The notes below the pieces were generated by a model. That model saw nothing but the letters and a program-made list of their open reading frames with translations, ran no database searches and had not been told where the DNA came from. Of a DNA stretch of 64,000 nucleotides, positions 52,544-63,400 are shown one piece after another (within the stretch, counting starts at the first letter, position 1; every line of letters starts with the position of its first letter). Source of the stretch: JAUMBM01 sp964441755. GTDB taxonomy: Bacteria > Bacteroidota > Bacteroidia > Chitinophagales > Saprospiraceae. The translations under genes and the position numbers were made by a program. Location of the stretch: assembly GCA_964441755.1 (NCBI GenBank), contig CAYTVG010000012.1, positions 66,496 through 130,495 of the forward strand. Direction: 5' to 3'.

Positions 52544-52551
52544 TACCTTAG
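52544..52551 (+). promoter_or_regulatory. Possible -7 box for the oxidoreductase gene
   Basis: TACCTTAG differs from TAnnTTTG at one position and lies 63 bases before the ATG. A small GCTGCCCG-cat-CGGGCAGC hairpin sits in the leader between them. Confidence 0.3.
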
Positions 52552-52614
52552 CAGCTGCCCGCATCGGGCAGCCTGCGCGCCTGCAGGTCGCACAGCAGCC
52601 AACAACCAGCACGT

Positions 52615-53598
52615 ATGCACAAAGAAAAGGAGGAGTGGAGGTGGGGGATTATCGGGCCGGGAAAAATCGCCCATAAGTTTGCTGCAGACCTGCAGCTGGT
52701 GCCGGGCGCCCGCCTCAAGGCGGTGGCGTCGCGCGACCAGGGGCGAGCCGAGGCTTTCGCCAAAGCCTACGGCGCCCCCTACGCCTATGGCCGCTACGAG
52801 GACATCCTCGGCTGTCCGGAGCTGGATGTGGTGTACATTGCCACCCCCCACAACAGCCACTGCGAGCTGAGTCAGCTGTGCATAGAAGCCGGCAAGGCGG
52901 TGCTGTGCGAAAAGCCGTGGGCGGTCAACTATGGCGAAGCCCTCGAGCTGACCCGGCTGGCGCGTGCGCGCCGGGTATTTTTGATGGAGGCCTTGTGGAC
53001 GCGTTTTTTGCCCACCACCCGCAGCCTGCTGGCGCAGTTGGCGCAGGGTGCCATCGGCACCGTTGAAGGCCTGAAGGCCGATTTTGGCTTTTTGATGAAA
53101 AACCCGCCCCCCGCGCGGCTGATACAGCCGGAGCTGGGCGGAGGAGCCCTGCTGGACATTGGCATATACCCCGCCTTTTTGTCGCTGCTGCTGCTGGGCT
53201 ATCCCCGCCGCATACAGGCGATGGCCCGATTTGCGCCTACGGGCATCGATCTGGAGGACGTGATCAGCCTGCAGTACCCCGGCGGGCAGCTGGCACAGCT
53301 GCATACCAGCCTGCTGGCTACGACCAAGACGGAAGCGTTTATCTACGGTACAGAGGGCATCATCCACTGGCATGCGCGCTGGCACGAGCGCAGCAGCTTC
53401 AGCATCCTGCGCGAAGGGCAGCGGCCTGAAAATTTTTTCTTTGACATTCCCGGGCACGGCTATCAGTATGAAGCGGAAGCGGTACAAGCCTGCCTGGCAG
53501 CGGGTCTGACCGAGAGCCCCGACTGGCCGCTGGACAGCAGCCTGGAGCTCAGCCGTTTGCTGGATGATATAGCTCAGGCGTCGCGGCAGGGGCAGTAG
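52615..53598 (+). CDS. Gfo/Idh/MocA-family NAD(P)-dependent oxidoreductase
   Basis: The 327-residue product has the N-terminal Rossmann fold (WGIIGPGKIAHKFAADL, AVASRDQGRAEAFAKAYG, DVVYIATPHNSHCELSQLCIEAGKAVLCEKPWAVN with the catalytic EKP motif) and a C-terminal alpha/beta domain (MEALWTRFLPTTRSL, GGGALLDIGIYPAFLSLLLLG, with the conserved DIGxY segment). These enzymes oxidise or reduce sugars, inositols or dihydrodiols; the EALWTRF and GGGALLDIGIYP motifs resemble dihydrodiol/xylose dehydrogenase-like members, but the substrate is not known. It starts the GC-rich stretch and faces the convergent FadH-type gene across a tandem repeat. Confidence 0.92.
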   Translation: MHKEKEEWRWGIIGPGKIAHKFAADLQLVPGARLKAVASRDQGRAEAFAKAYGAPYAYGRYEDILGCPELDVVYIATPHNSHCELSQLCIEAGKAVLCEKPWAVNYGEALELTRLARARRVFLMEALWTRFLPTTRSLLAQLAQGAIGTVEGLKADFGFLMKNPPPARLIQPELGGGALLDIGIYPAFLSLLLLGYPRRIQAMARFAPTGIDLEDVISLQYPGGQLAQLHTSLLATTKTEAFIYGTEGIIHWHARWHERSSFSILREGQRPENFFFDIPGHGYQYEAEAVQACLAAGLTESPDWPLDSSLELSRLLDDIAQASRQGQ

Positions 53599-53642
53599 GG
53601 TAGCTGCGCAAAAGCAGCCCGTGCGGTAGCCCGCGCGTCGCT

Positions 53643-53917
53643 TTAGGCTGCGCTTTCAGCGCGCCTGCTGTCTGGCCGCTAATGCGGCTGCAGCCCGCGC
53701 GTCTTCTCCGGCTGGCGCATACGCTGCCTGCCCGTTAGGCTGCGCCTTTAGCGCGCCTGCTGTCTGCCTGCTAATGCGGCTGTAGCCCGTGCGTCTTCTC
53801 CTGCCGCGCATACGCTGCCTGCCCGTTAGGCTACGCTTTCAGCGCGCCTGCTGTCTGCCTGCTAATGCGGCTGCAGCCCGTGCGTCGCTGCCGGCCTGCG
53901 CATACGCTGCCCGCCCG
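53643..53917. repeat. Tandem repeat, three copies of a 91-92 bp palindrome-rich unit
   Basis: Copies start at TTAGGCTGCGC-type sequence: 53643-53734, 53735-53825 and 53826-53917. Degenerate partial copies lie on both sides (53599-53642 and 53918-53942, the last running into the end of the reductase gene). Each unit contains dyads such as AGGCTGCGC...AGCGCGCCT and GCGGCTGCAGCC and shared landmarks CTGCTGTCTG, CTAATGCGGCTG and GCGCATACGCTGCC. Copies differ at a few positions. GC content is far above the surrounding average. No open frame is conserved between copies. Confidence 0.9.
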
Positions 53918-53928
53918 TGCGGCTGCGC

Positions 53929-55956
53929 CTACAGCCGCGCCGCCAGCAGGTAAGCCTGCTCAATGGCCCGCTTGGCATCCAGTTCAGCAGCCACATCAGC
54001 GCCACCGATGAGGTGGACGCTGAAGCCCAGCTCGCGCAGCGGCTCCAAAAGCTCGCGCCGCGAGTCCTGCCCGGCGCAGATGATGACATTGTCAACCTCC
54101 AGCAGCTGCTCCTGTCCCCGGATGAGCAAGTGCAGTCCGCGGTCATCGATCCTGCTGTACTGCGCATTGCTGATCATCTCCACACCTTTATTTTTGAGCG
54201 CTGCCCGGTGAATCCAGCCGGTCGTCTTACCCAGCCGGGCCCCCGGCTTGCCGGTTGACCGCTGGCAAAGGTACACTTTGCGCGCCACCCCCGCCGTTGC
54301 CGGCTTTTTTAGCCCCCCCGCCCCGCGCAGCTGCTCGTCTACGCCCCATTGGTCGAGGAAATGCGCAAGCTGCTCCGCCGGCGGCAGCGTTTTTTCCGTC
54401 AAAAAAGTAGCCACATCAAAACCGATGCCGCCGGCACCGATGATGGCCACCCGCGGGCCCGCCTGCCGGCGGCCCAGCAGCAGGTCCGGATAGCTTATTA
54501 CCGAAGGATGATCGATGCCCTCAATGGCCGGCCGCCGGGCGCTGACGCCCGTAGCCAGCACGATCTCGTCGTAGCGGCCTGCCGCCGCCAGCGCCGGCGT
54601 GAAAGGCGTACCCAGCCGCAGCCCTACCCCCAGCTTGCGGATCATCTCACCATAATACCTGATCGTCTCGCCATACTCCTCTTTGCCGGGAATTTCTTTC
54701 GCCATCAGAAACTGCCCGCCGATGGCCTCGCCCGCCTCAAACAGCTCGACCTCGTGGCCGCGCTCGGCTGCCGTAACGGCAAAGGCGAGCCCGCCGGGGC
54801 CCGCACCGGCCACGGCTATGCGGCGCTTTTTGGCCGCAGGCCGCAACCCAAATTGCAGCTCGCGCCCCGCGCGCGGATTGACGAGGCAGGAGACCGTCTT
54901 ATTGTCAAAAGCATGGTCGAGGCAGGCCTGGTTGCAGGCGATGCAGGTGTTAATCTCCTGCGCCCGGCCCGCCGCCGCCTTGGCAACAAAGGCAGGGTCG
55001 GCCAGCAGCGGCCGCGCCATGGAAACCATGTCGGCATAGCCCTCCGCCAGCAGGCGTTCGGCCACCTCAGGCGTATTGATGCGGTTGGTGGTGATGAGCG
55101 GGATGCCCACTTCACCCATCATCTTCCGGGTCACCCAGGCAAAACCCGCCCGCGGCACCAGGGTAGCGATGGTCGGCACGCGGGCCTCATGCCAGCCAAT
55201 GCCCGTATTGATCAGGGTGGCCCCCGCCGCCTCTATGGCCTTAGCGAGCTGCACTACTTCCTCCCAACTGCTGCCGCCTTCTACCAGGTCGAGCATCGAC
55301 AGCCGGAAGATGATGATAAAATCCGGGCCTACGGCCTGGCGGCTGCGGCGCACAATCTCCACCGCCAGCCGTATGCGATTTTCGTAGCTGCCGCCCCATT
55401 CGTCGGTGCGCTGGTTGGTGCGCAGGGCGATAAACTGGTTGATGAGGTAGCCCTCGCTGCCCATGATTTCGACCCCGTCATAGCCCGCCTCGCGCGCAAG
55501 GCTGGCGCAGCGCACAAAATCCTGTATAGTCTGCTCAATACCCTTTTTGCTCAGTTCCCAGGGCTTGAAAGGCGTGATGGGCGAGCGCAGCGGGGAGGGG
55601 GCTACCGCAAAAGGGTGGTAGCCGTAGCGGCCTGTATGCAGGATCTGCATACAGATTTTGCCACCCTCGTCGTGCACGGCCGCCGTCACCTGCCGGTGCT
55701 TGCCGGCCTGCGCGCTGGTCGTCAGGCGGGCGGAAAAAGGCGCCACCCAGCCGGCCCGGTTGGGGGCAATGCCGCCGGTGACCATCAGGCCTACGCCGCC
55801 GCGGGCGCGCTCGGCAAAATAGGCAGCCAGCTGCCGAAAGCCGTCTTTGCTTTCCTCCAGGCCCGTGTGCATGGAGCCCATCAGCACGCGGTTGGGCAGG
55901 CGGGTGAAGCCCAGGTCCAGGGGCGCGAGGAGGTGGGGATATGGTTGTTGCTGCAT
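53929..55956 (-). CDS. 2,4-dienoyl-CoA reductase / NADH:flavin oxidoreductase (FadH-like)
   Basis: From MQQQPYPHLL the product has 675 residues, close to E. coli FadH (672). The N-terminal Old Yellow Enzyme barrel (about 1-370) has LPNRVLMGSMHTGLE, LMVTGGIAPN, QILHTGRYGYHP, GYDGVEIMGSEGYLINQF, the motif RTDEWGGSYENRIRLAVEIV and SMARPLLADPAF. An Fe-S cluster site reads CIACNQACLDHAF...VSCLVNPRAG. FAD and NAD(P) domains follow (IAVAGAGPGGLAFAVTAAERGHEVELFE; VAIIGAGGIGFDVATFL). The FadH family reduces 2,4-dienoyl-CoA in unsaturated fatty acid oxidation; related enzymes act on other enones. The TTG three codons earlier is unlikely as start. GC-rich codon use; the extreme 3' end overlaps a degenerate repeat copy. 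Confidence 0.93.
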   Translation of the reverse strand: MQQQPYPHLLAPLDLGFTRLPNRVLMGSMHTGLEESKDGFRQLAAYFAERARGGVGLMVTGGIAPNRAGWVAPFSARLTTSAQAGKHRQVTAAVHDEGGKICMQILHTGRYGYHPFAVAPSPLRSPITPFKPWELSKKGIEQTIQDFVRCASLAREAGYDGVEIMGSEGYLINQFIALRTNQRTDEWGGSYENRIRLAVEIVRRSRQAVGPDFIIIFRLSMLDLVEGGSSWEEVVQLAKAIEAAGATLINTGIGWHEARVPTIATLVPRAGFAWVTRKMMGEVGIPLITTNRINTPEVAERLLAEGYADMVSMARPLLADPAFVAKAAAGRAQEINTCIACNQACLDHAFDNKTVSCLVNPRAGRELQFGLRPAAKKRRIAVAGAGPGGLAFAVTAAERGHEVELFEAGEAIGGQFLMAKEIPGKEEYGETIRYYGEMIRKLGVGLRLGTPFTPALAAAGRYDEIVLATGVSARRPAIEGIDHPSVISYPDLLLGRRQAGPRVAIIGAGGIGFDVATFLTEKTLPPAEQLAHFLDQWGVDEQLRGAGGLKKPATAGVARKVYLCQRSTGKPGARLGKTTGWIHRAALKNKGVEMISNAQYSRIDDRGLHLLIRGQEQLLEVDNVIICAGQDSRRELLEPLRELGFSVHLIGGADVAAELDAKRAIEQAYLLAARL

Positions 55957-55965
55957 ATGAGGCAA

Positions 55966-56549
55966 GATATGGTGAATTCAGGCATACAAGATAGCAATAG
56001 TATCGGATTGCAGCGCCTTTGGGAGGGATTTCTTTGCGCCTGCCTGCCTGCACGGGGCTTGTGAAAGGCTGCGTGAGCCGTCTGTTTACAGCCGCCGGGT
56101 GGCGGCGTATACTATAAACATGGTATTGACTACCGCTTTTGGCTAAGGTAGCTTTGTGGCATGTAAGTAAAAGCGTGTAGGGATGTTGCTGTCGGAAGTA
56201 AAAAACACGCGTCTTCACATCTTCACAAGGAGCATAGCCGGCGCTACCTGACTGAAAGATAGTGAAAACCTGTGAAAAAGAGCTGCTTCATATCCTGTGA
56301 GAAAATACCGAATACGCTTTAATATGCCGGTGAGGGAAAGTGGATGTATGTGTATAATTGAGTTTAATTATTTGTTTTTCAATTGATTGTATTGTATGAA
56401 TCGGCGTTTCAGCCTGATTTGGATTCAAAGTCAGATTTTCTGCGTGTTTCCCGCATTGGGTGTCGTACCTGCGCCGAAGCAGTAGAGATGACTGGGTCGG
56501 ATGGTTGCCAATAATTTCATTAACTATATTATTCTCAAAAATCAAACTC
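55966..56549. other. 584-base intergenic region
   Basis: A base-composition border: GC-rich near 55966-56110 with a small GCCGCC/GGCGGC hairpin at about 56090-56106, then AT-rich. No supported gene or clear promoter; short frames on both strands show no family resemblance. Confidence 0.5.
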
Positions 56550-57428
56550 ATGAAAAATTCAGTAATGCCTTACTGGTGTCTGCTAATTGTATTCTTAATG
56601 ACCAATGCCCTGAGCGCACAGGAATTACCTACCATCAGTATCCAGGGCACGCTTAAGGATGCCAATGGAGCCTCTGTGTCGGATGGTGTCTATGCAGTGG
56701 TTTTCAGGCTTTTCAATCAGGAAGTCGGGGGTAATCCGGTCTGGCAGGAGGAAGCAACCGTCGAGGTAATCGGGGGTATTTACAGTCACTACCTCGGTAG
56801 TGTAAACCCGCTGGTTTCTGCAGATTTCGGCTCTACGCTCTTTTTGGGACTGAAAGTTGGCAGCTTTGAGTTAAATCCTCGTACGCGCATGACTTATGCA
56901 CCTTACACCTTTGCATCCGCAACGGTTGTCTGCTCCGGTGCATTGGGTGATGTCAAGTATTCCATTCTCAACCCTGCAAAATTTGCTGAAGAGAATGGCG
57001 ACTGTTGGGTACCTATGGACGGGCGTAGCATTGCAGGCTCGCGTCTGTCAGCTTCATTGGGGATTAGTAATTTGCCGGATGCGGGAGGAACGTTCTTCCG
57101 GGCACAGGAATTTGCAACCAGCCCGGACTATGACCGGGGCAGAAGCAGTAGCTCTCCTATTGCGACAGTGCAGGGAGATGATGTGAAACCGCACAATCAC
57201 AGTATGAACTCGGCAGGTCATCACTCGCATCAATATGGAGGGTTATCTACTACTGTTCCCACGAACGTTCAATGTAACAATTGCTACCAGAATGTTCTGC
57301 TTCCTACTGGCAATACAACACCAAATACTTCTGGTGCGGGTGATCACACACATACAATCAACAACAACAGTGGCGACGAAACCCGGCCTGTCAACTTGAA
57401 CTTGTGGGCATATATCAGAATTAACTAG
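56550..57428 (+). CDS. Secreted protein with tail-collar-like C-terminal domain
   Basis: From MKNSVMPYW the product has 292 residues with a signal peptide ending LSAQ. Residues about 25-130 resemble a beta-sandwich seen in Bacteroidota surface proteins (ISIQGTLKDANGASVSDGVYAVVFRLFNQEVGGNPVWQEEATVEV). The rest looks like a phage tail-collar/short-tail-fibre tip: GDVKYSILNPAKFAEENGDCWVPMDGRSIAGSRLS, LPDAGGTFFRAQ, then a His-rich receptor-tip-like stretch (PHNHSMNSAGHHSHQYGG, GDHTHTINNNSGDETRPVNLNLWAYIRI). No other phage genes are near, so a secreted Bacteroidota adhesin using this fold is likelier than a prophage. It precedes the giant LamG gene by 49 bases. Confidence 0.75.
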   Translation: MKNSVMPYWCLLIVFLMTNALSAQELPTISIQGTLKDANGASVSDGVYAVVFRLFNQEVGGNPVWQEEATVEVIGGIYSHYLGSVNPLVSADFGSTLFLGLKVGSFELNPRTRMTYAPYTFASATVVCSGALGDVKYSILNPAKFAEENGDCWVPMDGRSIAGSRLSASLGISNLPDAGGTFFRAQEFATSPDYDRGRSSSSPIATVQGDDVKPHNHSMNSAGHHSHQYGGLSTTVPTNVQCNNCYQNVLLPTGNTTPNTSGAGDHTHTINNNSGDETRPVNLNLWAYIRIN

Positions 57429-57477
57429 CGCAATTGGCATCGGACAAATTATTCGTTAACCAATTGCAATATGAAAT

Positions 57478-60400
57478 ATGAACAAGATATTATATTCCTG
57501 CACAACCATCTTATTGCTGGTCGTATCCTTGACGAGTGTGCGTGCGCAGGTGCAGATTGACTGTGACCCGACTGCCAATCAACCCATTACCAATGGTGAT
57601 GTGTTGTTTAATTACGGTAGCGCCACCAATGTTGTCTCTTTTCGCAACCGATCAAGTTATACCATTGCGCAGCCATTCATAGGCTTTCAGTTTTCACAAC
57701 CCTTCAGCTCTCAGAATGGCTTTTGGGCTCGCTTTTTGCTGCCGCCACAGGCTCCTTCGGTTTTGGTGAGCCAGGGGGATTTTCCCGACAGGGTACTCAT
57801 CCGCTGGACCTTCGATCCGCTGAGTTCATCAGCTACGGAAGGTTATGTGGTGTTGCGCGATGGAGCCTTTCTGGCACAGTTGGGATCCGATATTACCCAG
57901 TTTATCGACTTCAACGTACAAGCCGGGGAGTTCTACGAGTACAGCGTCTATGGCCGCAACCAGTTTGGCAGTGGTGCGCGTGGCAAGGCCGTTGGCTTTG
58001 TCAATCCCAATGGTATCGTCACGGGTAAGCTGGAGACGTTTAGTCGCAATCCGGTAGCCAATGCAGTCGTCAAGCTCACGCCTACCGTAGGGCGCTCACT
58101 ACACTTCGATGGTGTCAATGACTACATCTGTGTGACCCACCTGCCGGTGGTACCGACCAATATGTGGACAGTCTCGGCCTGGGTGAAAATCGACAATGGC
58201 TACGACAGCGATGGCATCATCGATTTGGGCAGCGATCTCAACAAAAATTTCTGGCTGCACACCACGCCCGCCGGCAGTGGTAAGGGGGTGGTCGCAGGCG
58301 TAGGTGCGGGCAGCGGAGCTACCAGCCTGACACACGTATTTGCCGACAATCCCAATGGCTGGCACCAGGTGACGGCGGTATACAACGGTATTTCGCTCTT
58401 GTTGTACATCGACGGTCGTTATGTATCTTCTACCAGGGCGAGCATCGCCAATGAGGATGCACTGTTTACCATCGGCAGCCGCCGCAACCAGACGGGCTTT
58501 TTTCACGGCCGCATCGACGATGTACGCCTGTACAACGCTCCACTGACCAGCACCCAGATTTTCCTGACACGCGACCTGACAGTCTCCAAGTCTACGGCCA
58601 ATCTGGTAGCTTACTGGAAGTTTGATGAGGGTCTGGGAACCAAGGTTTTCGATCTTTCTGATAATGATATGCACGCCTTCATCAATGGGCCGGGCTTCAG
58701 CTCGGATGCCGCACCGGTCAACAATGCCGGCTTTACCGACGAAGGAGGCTTCTATGCCATAGAGGGGGTCAACTACAGCCAGGCGCAGACGTTCACGGCC
58801 ACGCCGGTCAAAAATTTCTATTCCCGCTATGCGCTGGAGTTCAATGCAGCTTACTCGTCTTACGCTACCCTGACTGACTTTGACCTGCCGGATACGGCTA
58901 CGGTGGAGATCAACCTGCATCCTTTCGATTTGCAGTCGCGACAAATCGTATTGTCTAAGGGAGAGGATGACTTTTTGTTCGGGATCGAGAACAACAACTT
59001 TTTCCTGACCATCAACGGCGAAACCCAGGTGGTAGGGCCAGCTACTACAGCTTATCAGCATTTATCGTTTACGCTGGATGCCTACACAGGGCAGGTTGCT
59101 TACTACAAAAATGGTGATCTGCAAAACACCTTCACCTACAGCGATCTGAGTGGTGAGTGGACGGGTGAGCCCTGGCAGCTGGGGGCGGCGGGCAGCCCCG
59201 GAGCAGACTTTTATACAGGTCTGCTGGATGAAGTAGCTTTTTACCACAGCGTGCTGACGGTAGCCAATATACAACTCAATGCTTCGCCTTTTGGCACCGG
59301 GGGTACGGATGTGGCCAACCCCTACCTGATGAGTTATTTTTCGCTGGATGAAGGCGATGGTACCGAGCTGGTGGATTATGGTCCGCAGATGAGCGGCATC
59401 GGCACGGTCTACAATGCACCTTTCTCCATCATCACTTACCGACAGGAGGCAACGCCCAACCTGTTTCAGCCCAGCCAGCGGGTCATCAACATCAACGAAA
59501 GTACGACAGCCGCTTCGGGTATCGACTTCGTCAACCTGTCCACAGTGACCATCTCAGGCGTTGTGCGATTTGAAAATACCTTCTGCTACCAAAAGGAAGT
59601 AGAAATTCTGGTCAACGGGGAGCCCTACTTCCCACCGGTTAAGACAGATGAAAATGGCCGCTTTGTCGCGGATTTTGAACCCGGGGTGACGGTGACCCTC
59701 TCCCCCCGTTACAACGATCACGTCTACAGTCCGGGTTTTTTCCAGGTGCGGCGGCTTAACCGGCCGGTGGCCGGGGTGCTTTTCCAGAATCAGGTCAAGC
59801 GCGAGGTCGTCGGCCAGATGGCCGGAGGTAAATGCCGTCTGTCGGTCATTCCCGATGGTGCAGTAGTAAAAGTGAAGGCGCAGGCGCTCAACGACTGTTA
59901 CTATCAGGAACTGACGCTGGACAATCCCGACGGTAAGTTCCATTTCCGGGGGCTTCCGCCCATCCCCATGGCGATCAGTGTGACGGAACACTCCAACAAT
60001 ATCGTCTACGACTACTTCCAGATACAGGGAGGACAGGAGACGGATCTGCGGCTAATCGAGAAGGATACGATTGATTTTATCTACATTGCTCCGCCCAATG
60101 TGCTGATTCAGCCGTTTGAAGAAAATGGCTGTGCAGGTAGCGGACTGAAGATGATTGACCAGTCATCTTCCGCCAATGGCAATCGGCTGTACAAGACGAA
60201 TGTACGGGTATACGAGCGCTATGACGGCGGTGACTGCTTTCTGGATACTTTCCAGCTGACAATCAACAACGAGATTGCGGATCTTTCGGCCTACACGGTC
60301 GATTCGGATACCTCTACTTACACCATTGAGTACTGGGCAGGGGTACCCAACATCACGGGTAACTACGAAAAATTCCTGCAGGTGACGGCCAATGTCAATG

Positions 60401-63400
60401 GTTCGCAGGCTTCATCGGTCGAACGGGTAGTGGTACTGGGGGAACGTTCACGGGAGTCGACTTTTACAACGGCTTCCCCGGCTATGCCGCTGATCATCCT
60501 GCGCGACCCGCCGGGCGATGGTTCTTCGGCTACCCTGGCGGAGGGCTCCACCTACTGCCAGTCCTGGTCGAACGGGACATTTTTCAATGCCGGTCTGAAC
60601 GCGTCTGTTAGTATAGACATGGCTCCCAAAGTGATTACCTACGCAGGTTCGCCGGTCGGGGGTACAATCACAGAGACAGATGCCATTGCAGAACTCGATA
60701 TCTCCGCCAGTGCCCGCTATGGCTTTTCCAATAGCGAGTCGGCAGAGGTGTGTGTGACCAATGATATTGTTTACAGTACTTCCGGAGGTGATGTGGTACT
60801 GGGGGATGATGCTGATCTGTATGTGGGTGCTGCGGTGAACTTTGAGTTCAGCTCTACAGACGTGCTGGGTTTTGATCCGGACTCGTGCGAATTCACGCTC
60901 GGCAGCAACCTGCGGGTATGGCCGGAGGGTTTTGGCACCAAGTATGTATACAGTCAGTATCAGATCATAAAGGATGTAATCCCTGATTTGGAGTTTATCG
61001 GAGATACCGCTTCTGCCGATAGCTGGCGGAGGATTATTGACTACAACAAGCGGCTCAAGGAACAGGCTGTATTCAAGGAAAACATCAGTTTTGACGCCCT
61101 TACAAACTACAGTCAGACACAGACGACCAGCAATTCTGCCTCCCTGGAAGTTTCGCACGAATTTGAGGTTACCGCTGCTATGGCATTAACGCTGGGTAAT
61201 GCTTTCAACGGGGTGGGTGTAAAGGCTACAGTAGGTTTTGAAATAGGGGGCGGTGGTTCTTTCACCCAAGGGTTCACCAACCAGACATCGCGCTCGGTAG
61301 GTTTCACGCTGGCCGATGATGATCTGGGTGATAACTTCACCGTTGATATCCTTGATGATCCCGTCTTTGGTACGCCGGTGTTTAAGTTGCGGAGTGGTGA
61401 GTCTTCCTGTCCGCACGAGCCCAATACGCGGCCGCGCGAAGGGGTCACGCTGACAGCTGACCAAATCGTAGCGGTCAACGTACCGGAGAACGATGCGGCG
61501 GTATTCAATTTCACCATTGGCAATACCAGTCAGACGGATGAGTGGCGCTACTATACACTCGAGCTGTGGCGTGAGACCAATCCGCTGGGTGCCCGGGTAC
61601 GGGTACAGGGCAATGCAACTTCCAGTGGCAGCTTCCTGGTGGAGCCGGGTGGTGGTCAGGATGTTGTCGTGACGATTGAGCGTGGCCCGGAGGCTTACGA
61701 TTATGAAAACCTGTTGTTCTACGCCATCTCGGCCTGCGAAGGAGCACGCTACGATGCCTTTAATGAAGGGGAATTTCCGCCGGAGCCTTTCTACGATGGT
61801 ATGGAGGTGTCAGCTTTCTTCCTCGAGCCCTGCAGCCCGATAGACATCGGCTTCCCGCTACAGGACTGGGTGGTGACGCCCGATGATGGCAATATTTTGT
61901 TTATCACGCTGAATGAGTACATCTACAACGACCCGGATCTGGATATCGTGCGGGTGCAGTACCGCCGCACGGGTGGTGACGGCTCCTGGATCAATATCGC
62001 GGAGCTGCCGGCTTCTGAGTTTGCCAACTCACCGGTCTTTAAGATCGTTCAGTGGGATATGTCAGAACTGGTGGACGGTGCCTATGAGATACGGGCGGTG
62101 ACGCAGTGCATGGATGTCTCTCTCAATCCGGGGATATCGACCGTTATCAAAGGCCGCAAGGAGACACAGCCGCCGCAGTTGTTTGGCACTCCCCAACCTG
62201 GTGACGGGGTACTCAATCCGGGGGATGAGATTTCCATCATGTTCTCCAAGCGCATCCGCTGTGACCGGATTTTCCCGGCCGATGGTATTGGTACCAACGT
62301 CAATATCAACAGCCTCGCACTGCAGGATATGACCAATGGGGGTATACTCGTGGATGCTGTCATCAGTTGTAATAATGATAAGATTGTTATTGTCCCCAAT
62401 ATCCCCAATAGGTTCCTTGAGAATAACACGCTGAGGGCAACAGTGGCGGGCATCGAGGACCTGTACGGCAATGCCATCCCGCAGCCGATCGCCTGGGAGT
62501 TTCTGGTCAATCGCAACAATCTCTACTGGGAGGGCGGCCGCATCGATGAGTTTGTATTCGAGGGCAGTCAGCTGATTGTCAAGCGCAACATTCGCAACCA
62601 GGGGGGCAGCATCACGGGCTTCAGCCTGGTGGACATTCCTGAATGGATGGATGTGTTCCCGCTGACGGGCAACGTACTGCCGGGTGACTTTGCAGAAATC
62701 ACCTTCCGCTTCCCGGCCGACATCGTAGGGGGTCTGTACAACACCACCCTGCAGATGATAACGCCCCAGGGCCCCGAGCCGCTGCCGATTGACCTGCGCG
62801 TGGCCTGTCCGGATCCTGCCTGGACGGTCAACCCTGTCGATTACAGCTACTCGATGAACCTGACGGTGCAGCTAAACATCGAAGGCGAACTGTCAACCGA
62901 CCGCCTGGACCTGATCGGTGCTTTCGTGGGCGATGAGCTTCGCGGGGCATCCTATATACAGTATGAGCGGGAACTCGACCGCTACCTGGCCTACATGACG
63001 GTGTTCAGCAATCAGGTATCCGGGGAGACGGTGAGCTTCCGCATCTGGGATGCGTCAGACTGTTTGTTGTACGGACAGACCGTAGAGACTTTCCCCTTCG
63101 AATCGGATGACCTGATCGGCTCACCGCTGGTGCCACAGGTGATTCATACCAATAACCTGATTCGTGTGGCGGTACCGCTGGTGCCGGGCTGGAACTGGAT
63201 ATCGTACAATGTGAATCTGCCGGATCCGTCCATCAACACGGCCCTGGCAAGTCTGACAGCACCGCAGGGGGCTACCATCAAGGGTCAGACGGCCTTCAGT
63301 CAGTACTTCAATGGTGGTAGTGTATGGGCAGGCTCACTGAGTCAGCTGTCGCACCTGACGATGTATCAATACCGCTCTGCCAGCCTCGACTCCATCGTGC

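Noticed and set aside
52543..53487. 314-codon open frame on the minus strand
   Set aside because: Antisense to the well-supported Gfo/Idh/MocA gene in GC-rich DNA; composition is unlike a real protein.
53643..53917. CRISPR array
   Set aside because: Units are 91-92 bp with sequence shared along the full length; there are no short repeats separated by unique spacers and no cas genes nearby.
54349..56064. 571-codon open frame on the plus strand
   Set aside because: It lies antisense to the FadH-like gene, which has clear family motifs throughout. High GC suppresses stop codons in the opposite frame; the translation is Arg/Ala/Gly-rich with no motif.
56550..57428. Prophage remnant
   Set aside because: Only the collar-like fold is phage-like; there is a signal peptide, no other phage gene and no attachment site.
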